From NCBI GenBank assembly GCA_030625325.1, contig DAOURA010000004.1, positions 1-36,428 on the forward strand: a stretch of DNA of 36,428 nucleotides, in the 5' to 3' direction. Origin of the DNA: Marinosulfonomonas sp. GTDB lineage: Bacteria; Pseudomonadota; Alphaproteobacteria; Rhodobacterales; Rhodobacteraceae. Under the pieces are notes generated by a model, which saw only the letters and a program-made list of their open reading frames with translations, ran no database searches and was not told the origin of the DNA. The position numbers and the translations under genes are program-made. Shown in pieces: positions 8,524 through 17,532 of this stretch (the first letter of the stretch is position 1; every line of letters begins with the position of its first letter).

Positions 8524-9840
8524 ATGAAAATGTCCAAGATATCGAAAATAATTAGCCTGGCAGGGGCCGCGTCACTAAGCGCGGCACCGGCACTGGCCCA
8601 AGAGGCCACGATGGATAAAGGCGACGTGGCCTGGATGATGACGTCAACCATTTTGGTGTTGTTCATGATCTTGCCCGGTCTGGCGCTGTTTTACGGTGGT
8701 CTGGTGCGTTCAAAGAACATGTTATCGGTGCTGATGCAGTGTACGTTGATCACCGCCGTGGTGATGGTGATTTGGGTCGTCTACGGCTATTCAATGGCCT
8801 TTGGCGGCGGCACCGGCCCGTTCTGGGGTGGTTTTGGAAAGGTCTTTTTGGCCGGTGTCGGTATGGATTCGATGGCCGCAACATTCACGGACGGTGTGGT
8901 GATCCCTGAATATGTGTTTATCGCGTTTCAAATGACCTTTGCAGCCATTACCCCGGCGTTGATCGTTGGGGCATTTGCCGAGCGGATCAAGTTTTCTGCA
9001 CTGCTGGCGTTTGTCGTTTTGTGGGTGACGTTTGTATATTTTCCGATTGCACACATGGTTTGGGATGGTGCGGGCTATATCTTTAACCTGGGTGCGCTGG
9101 ATTTTGCGGGTGGAACCGTTGTTCACATAAACGCGGGTATTGCAGCCCTTGTTGGTGCGATCATGGTTGGTAAACGCAAGGGCTTTGGCCGTGAAAACAT
9201 GGCGCCACATTCCATGACACTGACGATGGTTGGCGCATCTATGCTGTGGTTTGGCTGGTTTGGTTTTAACGCCGGTTCCAATCTGGAAGCAAACAGCGGT
9301 GCGGCACTGGCATTGATCAACACCTTCACAGCCACAGCAGGTGCAATATTGGCCTGGTCGGCGATCGAAGCAATTAACCGGGGCAAAGCATCCATGCTGG
9401 GCGCTGCATCCGGTATGGTCACAGGTCTGGTTGCAATCACACCGGCCGCAGGGTCGGTTGGCCCGGTTGGCGCAATTGCCCTTGGCGCGCTGGCGGCATT
9501 GGTTTGTTATTATTTTGTGACAACCGTGAAAAACAAGTTCGGATATGATGACACCCTGGATGTCTTTGGTATTCACGGAATTGGTGGGATTATTGGTGCG
9601 GTTGGCACCGGCATCTTTACCGCACCGGCACTGGGCGGCACTGGTGGCAATGATTATGCGTTGGTTGGTCAAACAGTCATTCAGATCGAAGCGGTGGCAA
9701 TAACGATTGTATGGTGTGGCATTGTTTCGGTGGTTTTGTTCAAATTGCTCGATATGATCATCGGCCTGCGCGTTGATGCCGAAGCCGAGATGGTCGGGCT
9801 TGACCTGAGTTCCCACGGGGAAACCGCGTATCACCATTAG
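8524..9840 (+). CDS. amtB: Ammonium transporter AmtB
   Basis: A 438-residue inner-membrane ammonium channel of the Amt/Mep/Rh family. Residues 1-25 form a cleavable signal peptide ending PALAQ, followed by about eleven hydrophobic helices. Conserved features are LFYGGLVRSKN near 56-65, the pore histidine pair H177 (FPIAHMVW) and H351 (FGIHGIGG), and D193 (LDFAGG). The ATG at 8524 was chosen because AAGGAAG lies a few bases upstream and a normal signal peptide follows. The usual PII gene glnK is not adjacent on either side, which is unusual for amtB. A strong intrinsic terminator follows at 9861. Confidence 0.95.
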   Translation: MKMSKISKIISLAGAASLSAAPALAQEATMDKGDVAWMMTSTILVLFMILPGLALFYGGLVRSKNMLSVLMQCTLITAVVMVIWVVYGYSMAFGGGTGPFWGGFGKVFLAGVGMDSMAATFTDGVVIPEYVFIAFQMTFAAITPALIVGAFAERIKFSALLAFVVLWVTFVYFPIAHMVWDGAGYIFNLGALDFAGGTVVHINAGIAALVGAIMVGKRKGFGRENMAPHSMTLTMVGASMLWFGWFGFNAGSNLEANSGAALALINTFTATAGAILAWSAIEAINRGKASMLGAASGMVTGLVAITPAAGSVGPVGAIALGALAALVCYYFVTTVKNKFGYDDTLDVFGIHGIGGIIGAVGTGIFTAPALGGTGGNDYALVGQTVIQIEAVAITIVWCGIVSVVLFKLLDMIIGLRVDAEAEMVGLDLSSHGETAYHH

Positions 9841-9860
9841 GGGTGACAGTGTATTGCAAC

Positions 9861-9900
9861 AGCAAAGCCCGGTGTTCGTGTCCGGGCTTTGCTATTTCTT
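9861..9900 (+). terminator. Rho-independent terminator of amtB
   Basis: A perfect 12-base-pair stem: AGCAAAGCCCGG (9861-9872) pairs with CCGGGCTTTGCT (9882-9893) across a nine-base loop. It is followed by ATTTCTTT. It lies 20 bases after the amtB stop. Confidence 0.9.
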
Positions 9901-9928
9901 TGGGTGCGCAAGGCCAGATGGGTTGCGT

Positions 9929-9960
9929 GCCTCCGGCGGGAGTATTTCTGTAAAGAAAAA
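9929..9960 (+). repeat. Dispersed short intergenic repeat, copy A (divergent)
   Basis: This copy starts GCCTCCGGCGGGAGTATTT and ends in TAAAGAAAAA. It is the most divergent of four related copies in the window (others at 21232, 24542 and 26070). It lies between the convergent ends of amtB and the aminotransferase gene. Confidence 0.6.
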
Positions 9961-9970
9961 ACCGGGTGTC

Positions 9971-11155
9971 TTAAACGCCGCTGGCGACGATTGCTTCGGC
10001 TAGAATTGGCACTGTGTTGGCGTTTAGCCCGGCAATGTTCAGGCGGCTGTCGCCGACCATATAGATGCCGTGGCTTTTGCGCATTGCCAGCACCTGTTCA
10101 GTCGTGGCCCCAAGGCGTGAGAACATGCCGCGGTGATGCGCGAGAAAATCAAAGCGGTCTGAATTGGTGCGCTGGCGCAGTTCGGACGCCAGTTGTTCAC
10201 GTAAAGACAGCATGTTCAGGCGGGTGTCTTCCAGTTCTGATTTCCAGTCGGCACGCAGGGCGTTGTCATTCAGGATCATCGTGACCAGCCGTGCGCCGTG
10301 GTCGGGCGGGAAGGAAAAGTTCTGTCGGTTCAGGTAGGCCAGTGAGCCTTGTGCCACCGTCTGGGTTTTGGTGCCCGGCGAAATCGCCATCAGAATGCCG
10401 GTGCGTTCGCGGTAAATGCCAAAGTTCTTTGAACAACTGGCCGCGATCAGCATTTCAGGCATACGGGATGCCACCAACCGCGTGGCGGCCGCGTCTGCAT
10501 CAAGCCCGTCGCCAAAGCCCTGATAGGCGATGTCGATAAACGGGATAGCCCCGGTTTTTTCCAGCGCATCAACCACGTTTTCCCATTGGGGCAGGGTTAG
10601 GTTGGCGCCGGTGGGGTTATGACAACAGCCATGCAGCAGAACCACGTCGCCTTTTTTAACCGCCTTCAGGTCGTCCATCATGCCGGGAAAATCAACGTCA
10701 CGGGTGGTGTTGTCGAAATAGCGATACTCGGCCATTTTCATGCCAAGGTATTTGATGATTGAGGGGTGGTTCGGCCATGTGGGTGCAGACAGCCATATAG
10801 TAGCGTCCGGGTTGGCCATTTTGATCAGTTCCAGCGCCTGACGGATCGCGCCTGTGCCGCCGGGGGTCGCAGCCGAGGCCACACGCCCGTTATCAACCGC
10901 ACCGTCAAGGACCAGGTCGCGCATGGCGACGCCATAAGCCGGATCGCCGGCCAAGCCGACGTAGGATTTGGTTTCCTGCGTTTCCCAAAGCTGATGTTCG
11001 GCCGCCTTGATGGCCCGCATGACCGGGGTGACACCTTTGGCATTTTTGTAAACGCCAACGCCAAGGTCAACTTTGTCGGTGCGCGGGTCGTCGCGGTAAA
11101 GCGCCATTAGTTGCAGGATTTTGTCTTCGGGTTGGGGTTGCAGGTGGCTAAGCAT
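9971..11155 (-). CDS. Aromatic amino acid / aspartate aminotransferase (class I, PLP)
   Basis: A 394-residue fold-type I aminotransferase close to TyrB/AspC. It begins MLSHLQPQPEDKILQLMALY as in the family and has the PLP lysine K243 in SCSKNFGIYRERTG. HNPTGANLT lies near 179-186 and IDIAYQGFGDG near 207-217. It interconverts aspartate or aromatic amino acids with their 2-oxo acids in the cytoplasm, and may serve the last step of phenylalanine or tyrosine synthesis. Its ATG directly abuts the stop codon of sseA, so the two are in one operon. Cysteine aminotransferase activity would supply the mercaptopyruvate used by SseA; that link is inference from gene order. Confidence 0.9.
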   Translation of the reverse strand: MLSHLQPQPEDKILQLMALYRDDPRTDKVDLGVGVYKNAKGVTPVMRAIKAAEHQLWETQETKSYVGLAGDPAYGVAMRDLVLDGAVDNGRVASAATPGGTGAIRQALELIKMANPDATIWLSAPTWPNHPSIIKYLGMKMAEYRYFDNTTRDVDFPGMMDDLKAVKKGDVVLLHGCCHNPTGANLTLPQWENVVDALEKTGAIPFIDIAYQGFGDGLDADAAATRLVASRMPEMLIAASCSKNFGIYRERTGILMAISPGTKTQTVAQGSLAYLNRQNFSFPPDHGARLVTMILNDNALRADWKSELEDTRLNMLSLREQLASELRQRTNSDRFDFLAHHRGMFSRLGATTEQVLAMRKSHGIYMVGDSRLNIAGLNANTVPILAEAIVASGV

Positions 11156-12013
11156 TTATGTGTCTCCGGTTTCGACCGCCAGGTCGCCATACATGCCCCA
11201 TTCAGACCATGAGCCGTCATAAAGTGAGTGGCGGTCATGGCCGATGCGTTCAAGGGCGAGGTTAATGATTGCGGCTGTGACGCCAGAACCGCAGGTGGTG
11301 ATGATGGGTTTCTTCAGGTTAATACCGGCGCTGGTAAAGGCGGCATTCAGCCCCTTGGGTGTTTTTAGGGTGCCGTCATCGTTCAACAATTCACGGTAGT
11401 GCAGGCTGTGTGATCTGGGGATGTGACCAGATCGCAGACCGGCGCGCGGTTCGGGTTCTTCACCGCGAAAACGTGCAAGTGATCTGGCATCAACAATTTC
11501 ATAGTCGCCCAGCTTGGCAGCGGCGGCGACCTGGGTGACGTCTTTTACCAAATGGGCCTGCCGTTGCACGGTGATGTGGCGGTCACGCAGAATTGGCGGC
11601 ATGTCTTCAACCGCACGCCCTTCGGCCTGCCATTTTCCAAATCCGCCATCCAGCACGGCGATGTCGGTTTTGCCCATCAGGCGGAACATCCACCAGACGC
11701 GCGCCGCCGAAAAAATACCGTCCCCGTCAGAAACAACCACCTGATGGCCGTCGCCAACGCCCATGGCACGCATACGGCTGATGAATTTTTCCACCGGCGG
11801 AATGGTGTGGGGCAGGTCACTGCGCAAATCGGATATTTCGTCGATATCAAAATACCGGGCGCCGGGGATGTGGGATGCATTGTATTCATCGCGGGCGTTT
11901 CGGCCCATATCATCCAGATACCATGACGCATCAAAGACCCGTAAATCCGGGTCTTTCAGGTGCGCGGCCAGCCAGCCGGTTGAAACAAGGGTTTTGGGAT
12001 CAGAATGTGGCAA
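11156..12013 (-). CDS. sseA: 3-mercaptopyruvate sulfurtransferase (SseA)
   Basis: A two-domain rhodanese-family enzyme of about 285 residues that moves sulfur from 3-mercaptopyruvate to thiol acceptors. The catalytic loop CGSGVTA starts at C241, the form typical of mercaptopyruvate rather than thiosulfate transferases. The first, inactive rhodanese domain carries VFDASWYL and HIPGARYFDIDEI. No ATG or GTG precedes the conserved SDPKTLVSTGWLAAHL region, so a TTG start is required. The TTG at 12013 follows a run of G residues and aligns best; a TTG at 12025 is the only longer option, since TGA lies two codons further up. The start sits at the base of a long hairpin. The downstream aminotransferase gene is co-transcribed. 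Confidence 0.9.
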   Translation of the reverse strand: MPHSDPKTLVSTGWLAAHLKDPDLRVFDASWYLDDMGRNARDEYNASHIPGARYFDIDEISDLRSDLPHTIPPVEKFISRMRAMGVGDGHQVVVSDGDGIFSAARVWWMFRLMGKTDIAVLDGGFGKWQAEGRAVEDMPPILRDRHITVQRQAHLVKDVTQVAAAAKLGDYEIVDARSLARFRGEEPEPRAGLRSGHIPRSHSLHYRELLNDDGTLKTPKGLNAAFTSAGINLKKPIITTCGSGVTAAIINLALERIGHDRHSLYDGSWSEWGMYGDLAVETGDT

Positions 12014-12015
12014 TG

Positions 12016-12059
12016 GGCCCCCCAAAGGTCAGACGTCTTTTGCCTAACGTTGGGGGGCC
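12016..12059 (-). promoter_or_regulatory. Long hairpin abutting the sseA TTG start
   Basis: GGCCCCCCAA and TTGGGGGGCC (12016-12025 and 12050-12059) are perfect complements of ten bases. Inside them GTTAG and CTGAC can pair with one G-U, extending the stem to about 15 pairs. In the minus-strand RNA the 3' arm holds the G-run that is the only possible ribosome-binding site, and also the upper candidate TTG codon. It could terminate the upstream transcript or mask sseA translation. No U-tract follows. Confidence 0.55.
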
Positions 12060-12104
12060 TGTCTTACAAGGGTCAGACCCCTGATATTGGCATAGAAATT
12101 AAAT

Positions 12105-12350
12105 TTACTTGGCCATTGCGGATTTGATCACACCGGCAACCACCATGACCAGAATGCCGCCTGCGGCCCCGGCGATAATTTCGCCAACGGCTGAGCCAGA
12201 AACAGTTTTACCCAAAAGTGCGCCACCAAGGCCACCGCCGACGATCCCGGCAAGCATGTTGCTAGCGGTGCCCATGCTGTATTTACTAAGGGCAACACCG
12301 CCAATAAAACCACCTACTGCACCAGCGAAAAGTGTAATAATCCAAGACAT
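12105..12350 (-). CDS. Small glycine-rich membrane protein (GlsB/YeaQ/YmgE-like)
   Basis: An 81-residue, highly hydrophobic protein with three predicted membrane helices, at about 1-20, 30-48 and 56-76. It is full of glycine and alanine. The layout, from MSWIITLFAGAVGGFIGG through a glycine-rich middle to a short basic end, resembles the transglycosylase-associated / YeaQ stress-membrane-protein group. The function of that group is not settled. It has its own 124-base upstream gap after smpB and is followed by a hairpin before sseA, so it is probably a single-gene unit. Confidence 0.65.
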   Translation of the reverse strand: MSWIITLFAGAVGGFIGGVALSKYSMGTASNMLAGIVGGGLGGALLGKTVSGSAVGEIIAGAAGGILVMVVAGVIKSAMAK

Positions 12351-12474
12351 ATTCTGTTCCTCTTATGGGCCTGTTGTTGTTATTTCCAAAGCATGGCCTA
12401 TAGGCTCTGGCTTTGGGAAAGCTTAGCAATTTTGGGAAAAATGACAATTAATGTATAAAATTTTTCTGACAATG

Positions 12475-12945
12475 TCAGCTATGGCGCAACAGTCGTGCCT
12501 TTTGCCGTGACCAGTCGCGGGACTTTTCGGTGGCGCGTTTGTCCTGGGTTTTCTTGCCCTTGGCGATGCCAATTTTGATTTTTACGATACCGCGATGATT
12601 GAAATACATCACCAGTGGCACAAGGGTCATGCCCTTGCGCGCGGTGGCCTGCCAAAGTTTGGACAGTTCCTTTTTTGAAGCCAGCAACTTGCGGCGACGG
12701 CGTTCTTCGTGGCCCCAGGTTTTGGCGGCTGCATAGGGGGCGACATAGGCGTTTACTAGCCACAGTTCGCCGCCCTCAACCGCCGCATAGCTTTCGGCGA
12801 TGTTGGTCTGACCAACGCGCATTGATTTAACCTCGGAGCCTTCAAGGATGATGCCGCATTCGATATCATCCTCGATCGCGTAATCATAACGCGCGCGCCG
12901 GTTTTCGGCGATGATCTTGTAATTGGGGTCAGATTTTTTGGCCAT
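12475..12945 (-). CDS. smpB: SsrA-binding protein SmpB
   Basis: A 156-residue cytoplasmic protein that binds tmRNA and brings it to stalled ribosomes. Family features are [16 protein letters not shown] near residue 10, [13 protein letters not shown] near 31, the [10 protein letters not shown] segment near 62, and the basic C-terminal tail [21 protein letters not shown] that enters the mRNA channel. The ATG at 12945 lies five bases after the dapA stop. An upstream in-frame extension is non-homologous and would overlap dapA. The tmRNA gene itself was not seen in the window. Confidence 0.95.
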   Translation of the reverse strand: MAKKSDPNYKIIAENRRARYDYAIEDDIECGIILEGSEVKSMRVGQTNIAESYAAVEGGELWLVNAYVAPYAAAKTWGHEERRRRKLLASKKELSKLWQATARKGMTLVPLVMYFNHRGIVKIKIGIAKGKKTQDKRATEKSRDWSRQKARLLRHS

Positions 12946-12950
12946 CGGGG

Positions 12951-13826
12951 TTAGCTTATCAACCCCGCATGAACCATTCCGGCGCGGATTGCGGCCTTGG
13001 CTGGGTCTGTCAGGCCAACAAGGGGCAGGCGCACATCTGTGCTGCATTTTCCCAGCAGGGACAGGCCGTATTTTGCGCCCACCAGACCCGGTTCAAGGAA
13101 TATCGCGGTGTGCAGGGGCATCAGGCGGTCCTGATAGTCAAGGGCTTTGGCATAGTCACCCGCCAGGGTTGCCGCCTGAAATTCGGCGCACAGGCGTGGG
13201 GCGACATTGGCGGTAACTGAAATACAACCAATCCCACCGTGGGCATTAAAGCCCAGGGCAGATGCGTCTTCGCCGGACACCTGAACAAAATCCGCGCCAC
13301 AGGTGGCGCGTTGTTGGGACACGCGGGTGATATCACCCGTGGCATCCTTGACCCCGATGATACGGGGAAGGCGCGCCAGTTCGCCCATGGTTTGCGGCGT
13401 CATGTCCACAGTCGAACGTCCGGGGATGTTGTAGATTATGATCGGAATTTCAGCCGCATCGTGCATTGCGGTGAAGTGGGCGACCAACCCGGCCTGTGTT
13501 GGCTTGTTGTAATAGGGTGTGACCACCAGCGCACCGTCTGCACCAACGCGCGCGGCGTGTTGGATCAGGCCGATGCCTTCGGCGGTGTTGTTTGAACCCG
13601 CACCAGCCACAACCGGGATGCGCCCGGCGACAGCCTTGACCACTTCTTCGATCACGGTTTCATGTTCGGTGTGGCTAAGGGTCGGGCTTTCGCCGGTTGT
13701 GCCCACGGGCACCAGACCATTGCTGCCCTCGGCGATATGCCATTCCACCAGTTGTTTGAGTGTATCAAGATCCAGGGCACCGTCTTTGAACGGCGTTACT
13801 AGGGCTGGAAGGGATCCACTGATCAT
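12951..13826 (-). CDS. dapA: 4-hydroxy-tetrahydrodipicolinate synthase (DapA)
   Basis: A 291-residue class I aldolase that condenses pyruvate with aspartate semialdehyde, the first step specific to lysine and diaminopimelate synthesis. The Schiff-base lysine is K160 (GVKDATGD). T43-T44 (VGTTGE) and Y132 (IYNIPGRS) complete the catalytic triad. The ATG at 13826 is preceded by AGGAGAG at good spacing and gives the canonical [13 protein letters not shown] start. An ATG eleven codons upstream is a poorer choice. It is followed after five bases by smpB, a pairing I expect in this order, and is divergent from the lytic transglycosylase gene. Confidence 0.95.
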   Translation of the reverse strand: MISGSLPALVTPFKDGALDLDTLKQLVEWHIAEGSNGLVPVGTTGESPTLSHTEHETVIEEVVKAVAGRIPVVAGAGSNNTAEGIGLIQHAARVGADGALVVTPYYNKPTQAGLVAHFTAMHDAAEIPIIIYNIPGRSTVDMTPQTMGELARLPRIIGVKDATGDITRVSQQRATCGADFVQVSGEDASALGFNAHGGIGCISVTANVAPRLCAEFQAATLAGDYAKALDYQDRLMPLHTAIFLEPGLVGAKYGLSLLGKCSTDVRLPLVGLTDPAKAAIRAGMVHAGLIS

Positions 13827-13977
13827 AACACACTCTCCTGATTCTGGGTAACGAGTCACCCGTTGCGAACGCGGCGGAAACTAGCCGGAGTTAACCCGAT
13901 TGCCAAGAAATTGTGTTGTTGTCCCGGATGGCTGGTCTAGGATGGCGGCTCTGGGGGCGGAAAAAGTTGGAAACTGG

Positions 13978-15918
13978 ATGAGAAAAGCTCTGATCTGCCT
14001 TGTTGTGTCTATGTTAACGGCCCTTGGCGCGGTTGCGCAAGATAACCCTGCCGGATTGGCCGTTGGTGCCGCACTGGAAGCAATTGAGACCGGCGACTGG
14101 GAAAAGGCCGATACGGTTGTCGCACCGGCTGGGCAGGTTGGCCACGATATTGTCACATGGCACCGTTTGCGCGCCGGGGTGGGGGAATTTTCCGAATATA
14201 CCGGTTTTCTGGCGCGCCGCGCCGATTGGCCCGGCCTGCCGCTGTTGAAAAAACAGGGTGAGGCCAAAATTCCGACCGGGCTGGATGCCACGTCCGTCAT
14301 TTCCTATTTTGGCGATCAGCCCCCTGAAACCGGGGGCGGGGCGCTGGCCTTGGCAGGGGCATTGATTTTCGCAGGCGATATCAAACAGGGCGAGGCAGTG
14401 ATCGTCACCGCGTGGCGTAATCTGTGGCTGAGCAAATCGGACCATGATGCGTTTATCGCCAGCTATGGCCCGGTTTTGGTCAATCACCACCGCGCCCGAC
14501 AGGATATGTTGTTGTGGCGCGGCCTGACGACACAGGCGGGTCGGCTGAATGCGCTGGTGGGCAGTGATTACAAGGCGCTGGCGCTGGCACGAATTGCATT
14601 GATCGAAAAGAAAAACGGCGTGGATGCATTGATCAAGGCGGTGCCAGAAACGCTGATGGATCATCCGGGGCTGGCCCATGCCCGGTTTGAATGGCGCGCC
14701 AGTCATCGCCAATCGGCAGGGGCGATCAACCTTTTGTTGAAACATTCAACGTCCACCAAGGCGTTGGGAAAGCCGGATGCATGGGGCAACCGGCGCCGTG
14801 TTCTGGCACGCGAAAAAATGCGCGCGGGTAAGGGGGAAGTTGCCTATCAGATAGCGGCAAATCATTATCTGAGCGAAGGCGACAACTTTATCGATCTGGA
14901 ATGGCTGGCGGGGTATATTGCGCTGCGCCATTTGAAAGATCCACAAAAGGCGTTGATGCATTTTCAAAGGTTTCGCGCCGGGGTTGATACGCCGATCAGT
15001 CTGGGGCGTGCAGGGTACTGGGAAGGGCGCGCATATGAGGCCCTGAAGCAGCCAGAAGAAGCGCGCGCGGCCTATGCCTTTGGCGGGGAATACCAGACCA
15101 GTTTTTACGGACAGCTTGCAGGCGAAAAGGCGGGGTTGGCGATGGACCCTGCCCTGACCGGGCGTGAAGTTTACCCAGATATCAAGACAACACCATATGG
15201 CAACAGTTCGGTTTTACAGGCGGCAGTTTTGTTTCAAATGGCCGGTGATACGCGGTTGTTCACCCGTTTCATGCGCCATCTGGCCGAAGTGATGTCGCCC
15301 CGGGAACGGGGCGCGCTTGCGCAATTGGCGCTGGATCTGAAACAGCCCTATACGGCCCTGTTTCTGGCCAAATATGCCGCCAGAAGTGGCACGGTTCTGG
15401 CCCGGCCATATTTCCCGATGACCGATCTTGTGACGTCGAAAATGCCAGTACCCGCGGAACTGGCCCTGTCAATTATCCGCCGCGAAAGTGAATTCAACGC
15501 GGATGTGATCAGCCGTGCCGGTGCGCGCGGTTTGATGCAACTGATGCCCAAGACCGCCCGCGCAATGGCAAAACAACAGGGCCTGCCCTATGATCTGGCG
15601 CGGCTGAACACGGATCCGACCTATAACGCCACCCTTGGCAGCGCCTATCTGGCGGTACTGATCGAAGAATTCGGGCCTTATTATCCGTTTGTGGCGGCCG
15701 GGTATAATGCCGGGCCAAGCCGGCCAAAAAAGTGGCAAGCCTTGTATGGTGATCCGCGCCAATCCACCGAGGCGGCGGTTGATTGGATCGAACACATCCC
15801 GTTTCGCGAAACCCGGAATTATGTGATGCGGGTGACGGAATCATTGGCCGTTTACCGGGCGCGTTTGTCGGGGAAGACATCCAAGCTGCGCCTGTCGCGT
15901 GACCTAACCGGGCGCTAA
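13978..15918 (+). CDS. slt: Soluble lytic murein transglycosylase (Slt70-like)
   Basis: A 646-residue periplasmic enzyme that cleaves glycan strands with 1,6-anhydro-MurNAc formation. The N-terminal signal peptide MRKALICLVVSMLTALGAVAQ is clear, which supports the ATG at 13978 over earlier in-frame codons. A long alpha-helical superhelix (about 25-480) precedes the C-terminal SLT domain. That domain carries IIRRESEFN with catalytic E503, SRAGARGLMQLMPKTA, and the AAGYNAGPSRPKKW motif. Its last four bases overlap the convergent DMT exporter stop. It sits near dapA and in the same window as a class A PBP, but no operon links them. Confidence 0.93.
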   Translation: MRKALICLVVSMLTALGAVAQDNPAGLAVGAALEAIETGDWEKADTVVAPAGQVGHDIVTWHRLRAGVGEFSEYTGFLARRADWPGLPLLKKQGEAKIPTGLDATSVISYFGDQPPETGGGALALAGALIFAGDIKQGEAVIVTAWRNLWLSKSDHDAFIASYGPVLVNHHRARQDMLLWRGLTTQAGRLNALVGSDYKALALARIALIEKKNGVDALIKAVPETLMDHPGLAHARFEWRASHRQSAGAINLLLKHSTSTKALGKPDAWGNRRRVLAREKMRAGKGEVAYQIAANHYLSEGDNFIDLEWLAGYIALRHLKDPQKALMHFQRFRAGVDTPISLGRAGYWEGRAYEALKQPEEARAAYAFGGEYQTSFYGQLAGEKAGLAMDPALTGREVYPDIKTTPYGNSSVLQAAVLFQMAGDTRLFTRFMRHLAEVMSPRERGALAQLALDLKQPYTALFLAKYAARSGTVLARPYFPMTDLVTSKMPVPAELALSIIRRESEFNADVISRAGARGLMQLMPKTARAMAKQQGLPYDLARLNTDPTYNATLGSAYLAVLIEEFGPYYPFVAAGYNAGPSRPKKWQALYGDPRQSTEAAVDWIEHIPFRETRNYVMRVTESLAVYRARLSGKTSKLRLSRDLTGR

Positions 15919-16790
15919 TCTGTGGTTTCAACCTGCCGTGCGCGCCACAGGGTGAACAGCCCGGCGCCCACGACGACAATTGCGCCAATGGCGACGTTCA
16001 GGCGTAATATTTCGCCAAAGACAAAGATGCCGATAACGGACACGAACACCAGTTGAAGAAAGGCAAAGGGCTGAACCGCACTTGCCTCGGCCACTTCGTA
16101 ACAGCGGATCAGTAGCCAGTGCCCAAGAACGCCGCTGATGCTAAGCACACCCATCCATAGCCAATCCGGGTTACTCATCGGTTCCCAGTACCAGACGCCG
16201 ACGGCTGTCATCACCACTGCGCCCATTGTGCCCGTCCAGAAAAAGCTGGTGGCGGTGGTGTCCCTGCGGGCCGCGTATCGGGTCAGCAGGCCATAAAGTG
16301 CAAACATCAGCGCCCCCAGCAATGGCACCAGTGCCGCCGGTGAAAACACGCCGTATCCGGGGTTCAGGGCGATCAGCACGCCGATAAAGCCGATGGTAAT
16401 CGCCCCCCAGCGCCGCCAGCCGACGCTTTCGCCCAGAACCGGCCCGGACAGGGCGGCCACCATCAGTGGGTAGCTGATAAAAATCGCATGGGTTTCCACC
16501 AGCCCCAGTAAAACAAAGGCCCATATGGTCACACAAATTTCCCCGGCCAACAGCGCGCCGCGAAAAATTTGCAAAACCGGTTGGGATGTGGCGGCGGTGG
16601 CGCGCAGACCGCCAGATGTGCGAACCGCCAGCGCAATAACAAATGCCGCAAAAAACCAATAGCGGATCATCACCACCATCAGCACGTTGTAATTGCTGGC
16701 CAAATGGCGGGAAATGCCGTCTTGCAAGGCAAAAACAAGGGTGGCAGCGATCATAAGAAAGATACCAAGGCGGGTGTTGCTATTGTTCAT
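15915..16790 (-). CDS. DMT-superfamily exporter (EamA domains)
   Basis: A 291-residue inner-membrane protein with about ten hydrophobic helices arranged as two EamA repeats of five. The start LGIFLMIAATLVFALQDGISRHLASNYNV and the ALLAGEICVTIWAFVLLGLVETHAIFISYPLMVAALSG stretch are typical of RhaT/EamA family metabolite transporters. Substrates in this family range over amino acids, nucleosides and other metabolites and cannot be assigned here. The ATG at 16790 overlaps the mnmD stop by eleven bases, so it is translationally coupled to mnmD. The stop overlaps the convergent slt gene by four bases. Confidence 0.85.
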   Translation of the reverse strand: MNNSNTRLGIFLMIAATLVFALQDGISRHLASNYNVLMVVMIRYWFFAAFVIALAVRTSGGLRATAATSQPVLQIFRGALLAGEICVTIWAFVLLGLVETHAIFISYPLMVAALSGPVLGESVGWRRWGAITIGFIGVLIALNPGYGVFSPAALVPLLGALMFALYGLLTRYAARRDTTATSFFWTGTMGAVVMTAVGVWYWEPMSNPDWLWMGVLSISGVLGHWLLIRCYEVAEASAVQPFAFLQLVFVSVIGIFVFGEILRLNVAIGAIVVVGAGLFTLWRARQVETTD

Positions 16791-17466
16791 TCTGGCCTGC
16801 TTTTTGTCCAATGGTCATGTGTCGTTTATGGCCGTATCCGGGAACCCGTTGCACCGCAAACCCGGCGTTGCCCAGTGCGCGGCGCACATGTCCTGCGGCC
16901 GAATAGGTGGCAAATGTGCCGCCCTGCCGGGTGTGGCTGGCCACCTCGCCCATCAGGGGTTCGCCCCATAATTCGGGGTTTTTTGCCGGGGAAAACCCGT
17001 CCAGAAACCATGCGTCCGCCATGCCGGGCCAGTTGGGCAGGGTTTGGCGTGCATCCCCGGTGATTATTTGTGCGCTTAGTCCGGGCAGTTCAATTTTACC
17101 GTCCGCTGCAGGCCATTGGGCCAAAAATGCAGCACTTAGGTCTGCTAGTTCGGGAAAGGCTGCCAAGGCGCGGGCGATGTCGGCATGTGCCATTGGAAAG
17201 GCCTCAAAGCTGGTGAAATTTAGCTGCCCGCGGGCACCGGCCTGTTGCCACGCCTGCCAGCTGGTCAGCATATTCAGCCCGGTCCCAAAGCCCAGTTCGC
17301 CAATATGAAACCCGTCGGCAAAGCGCGCCGGAAGGTCATTGCCGGCCAGAAAGACATGCCGGGTTTCGTTCAGCCCGCTGTGGATCGAAAAATACGGATC
17401 ATCAAAGCGGCGCGAAACCGGGGTTTTACCGTCGATCCAATCTATTTTTGTGCTCTGGTCTGCCAT
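16780..17466 (-). CDS. mnmD: tRNA (mnm5s2U34) methyltransferase, stand-alone MnmD (MnmC1-type)
   Basis: A 228-residue SAM-dependent methyltransferase corresponding to the methyltransferase half of bifunctional MnmC. It catalyses the last methylation in making mnm5s2U at the wobble position of some tRNAs. Visible are ELGFGTGLNML near residue 57 (SAM binding), SFEAFPM near 86, and the family signature DAWFLDGFSPAKNPELW near 150. The ATG at 17466 gives MADQSTKIDWIDGKTPVS, which fits the family N-terminus; a longer frame upstream is not homologous. A divergent FAD oxidoreductase 66 bases away could supply the other MnmC activity. Confidence 0.88.
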   Translation of the reverse strand: MADQSTKIDWIDGKTPVSRRFDDPYFSIHSGLNETRHVFLAGNDLPARFADGFHIGELGFGTGLNMLTSWQAWQQAGARGQLNFTSFEAFPMAHADIARALAAFPELADLSAAFLAQWPAADGKIELPGLSAQIITGDARQTLPNWPGMADAWFLDGFSPAKNPELWGEPLMGEVASHTRQGGTFATYSAAGHVRRALGNAGFAVQRVPGYGHKRHMTIGQKAGQNEQ

Positions 17467-17532
17467 CTGTGGATGCCCTAAAAGCCGGATGTGTTGGGGC
17501 GACAATGGGCAAGGGGCGCAGGTTTGGCAACG

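Noticed and set aside
8791-9837. A 348-codon open frame on the minus strand opposite amtB
   Set aside because: Its composition (many C, N, R and H residues) is what reverse-reading of membrane codons gives; amtB on the other strand is certain.
12070-12080. Palindrome GGGTC-A-GACCC downstream of the small membrane protein gene
   Set aside because: It is too short and lacks a U-tract, so neither a terminator nor an operator call is supported.
14014-14745. A 243-codon minus-strand frame within the lytic transglycosylase gene
   Set aside because: It is a shadow of slt with no family resemblance.
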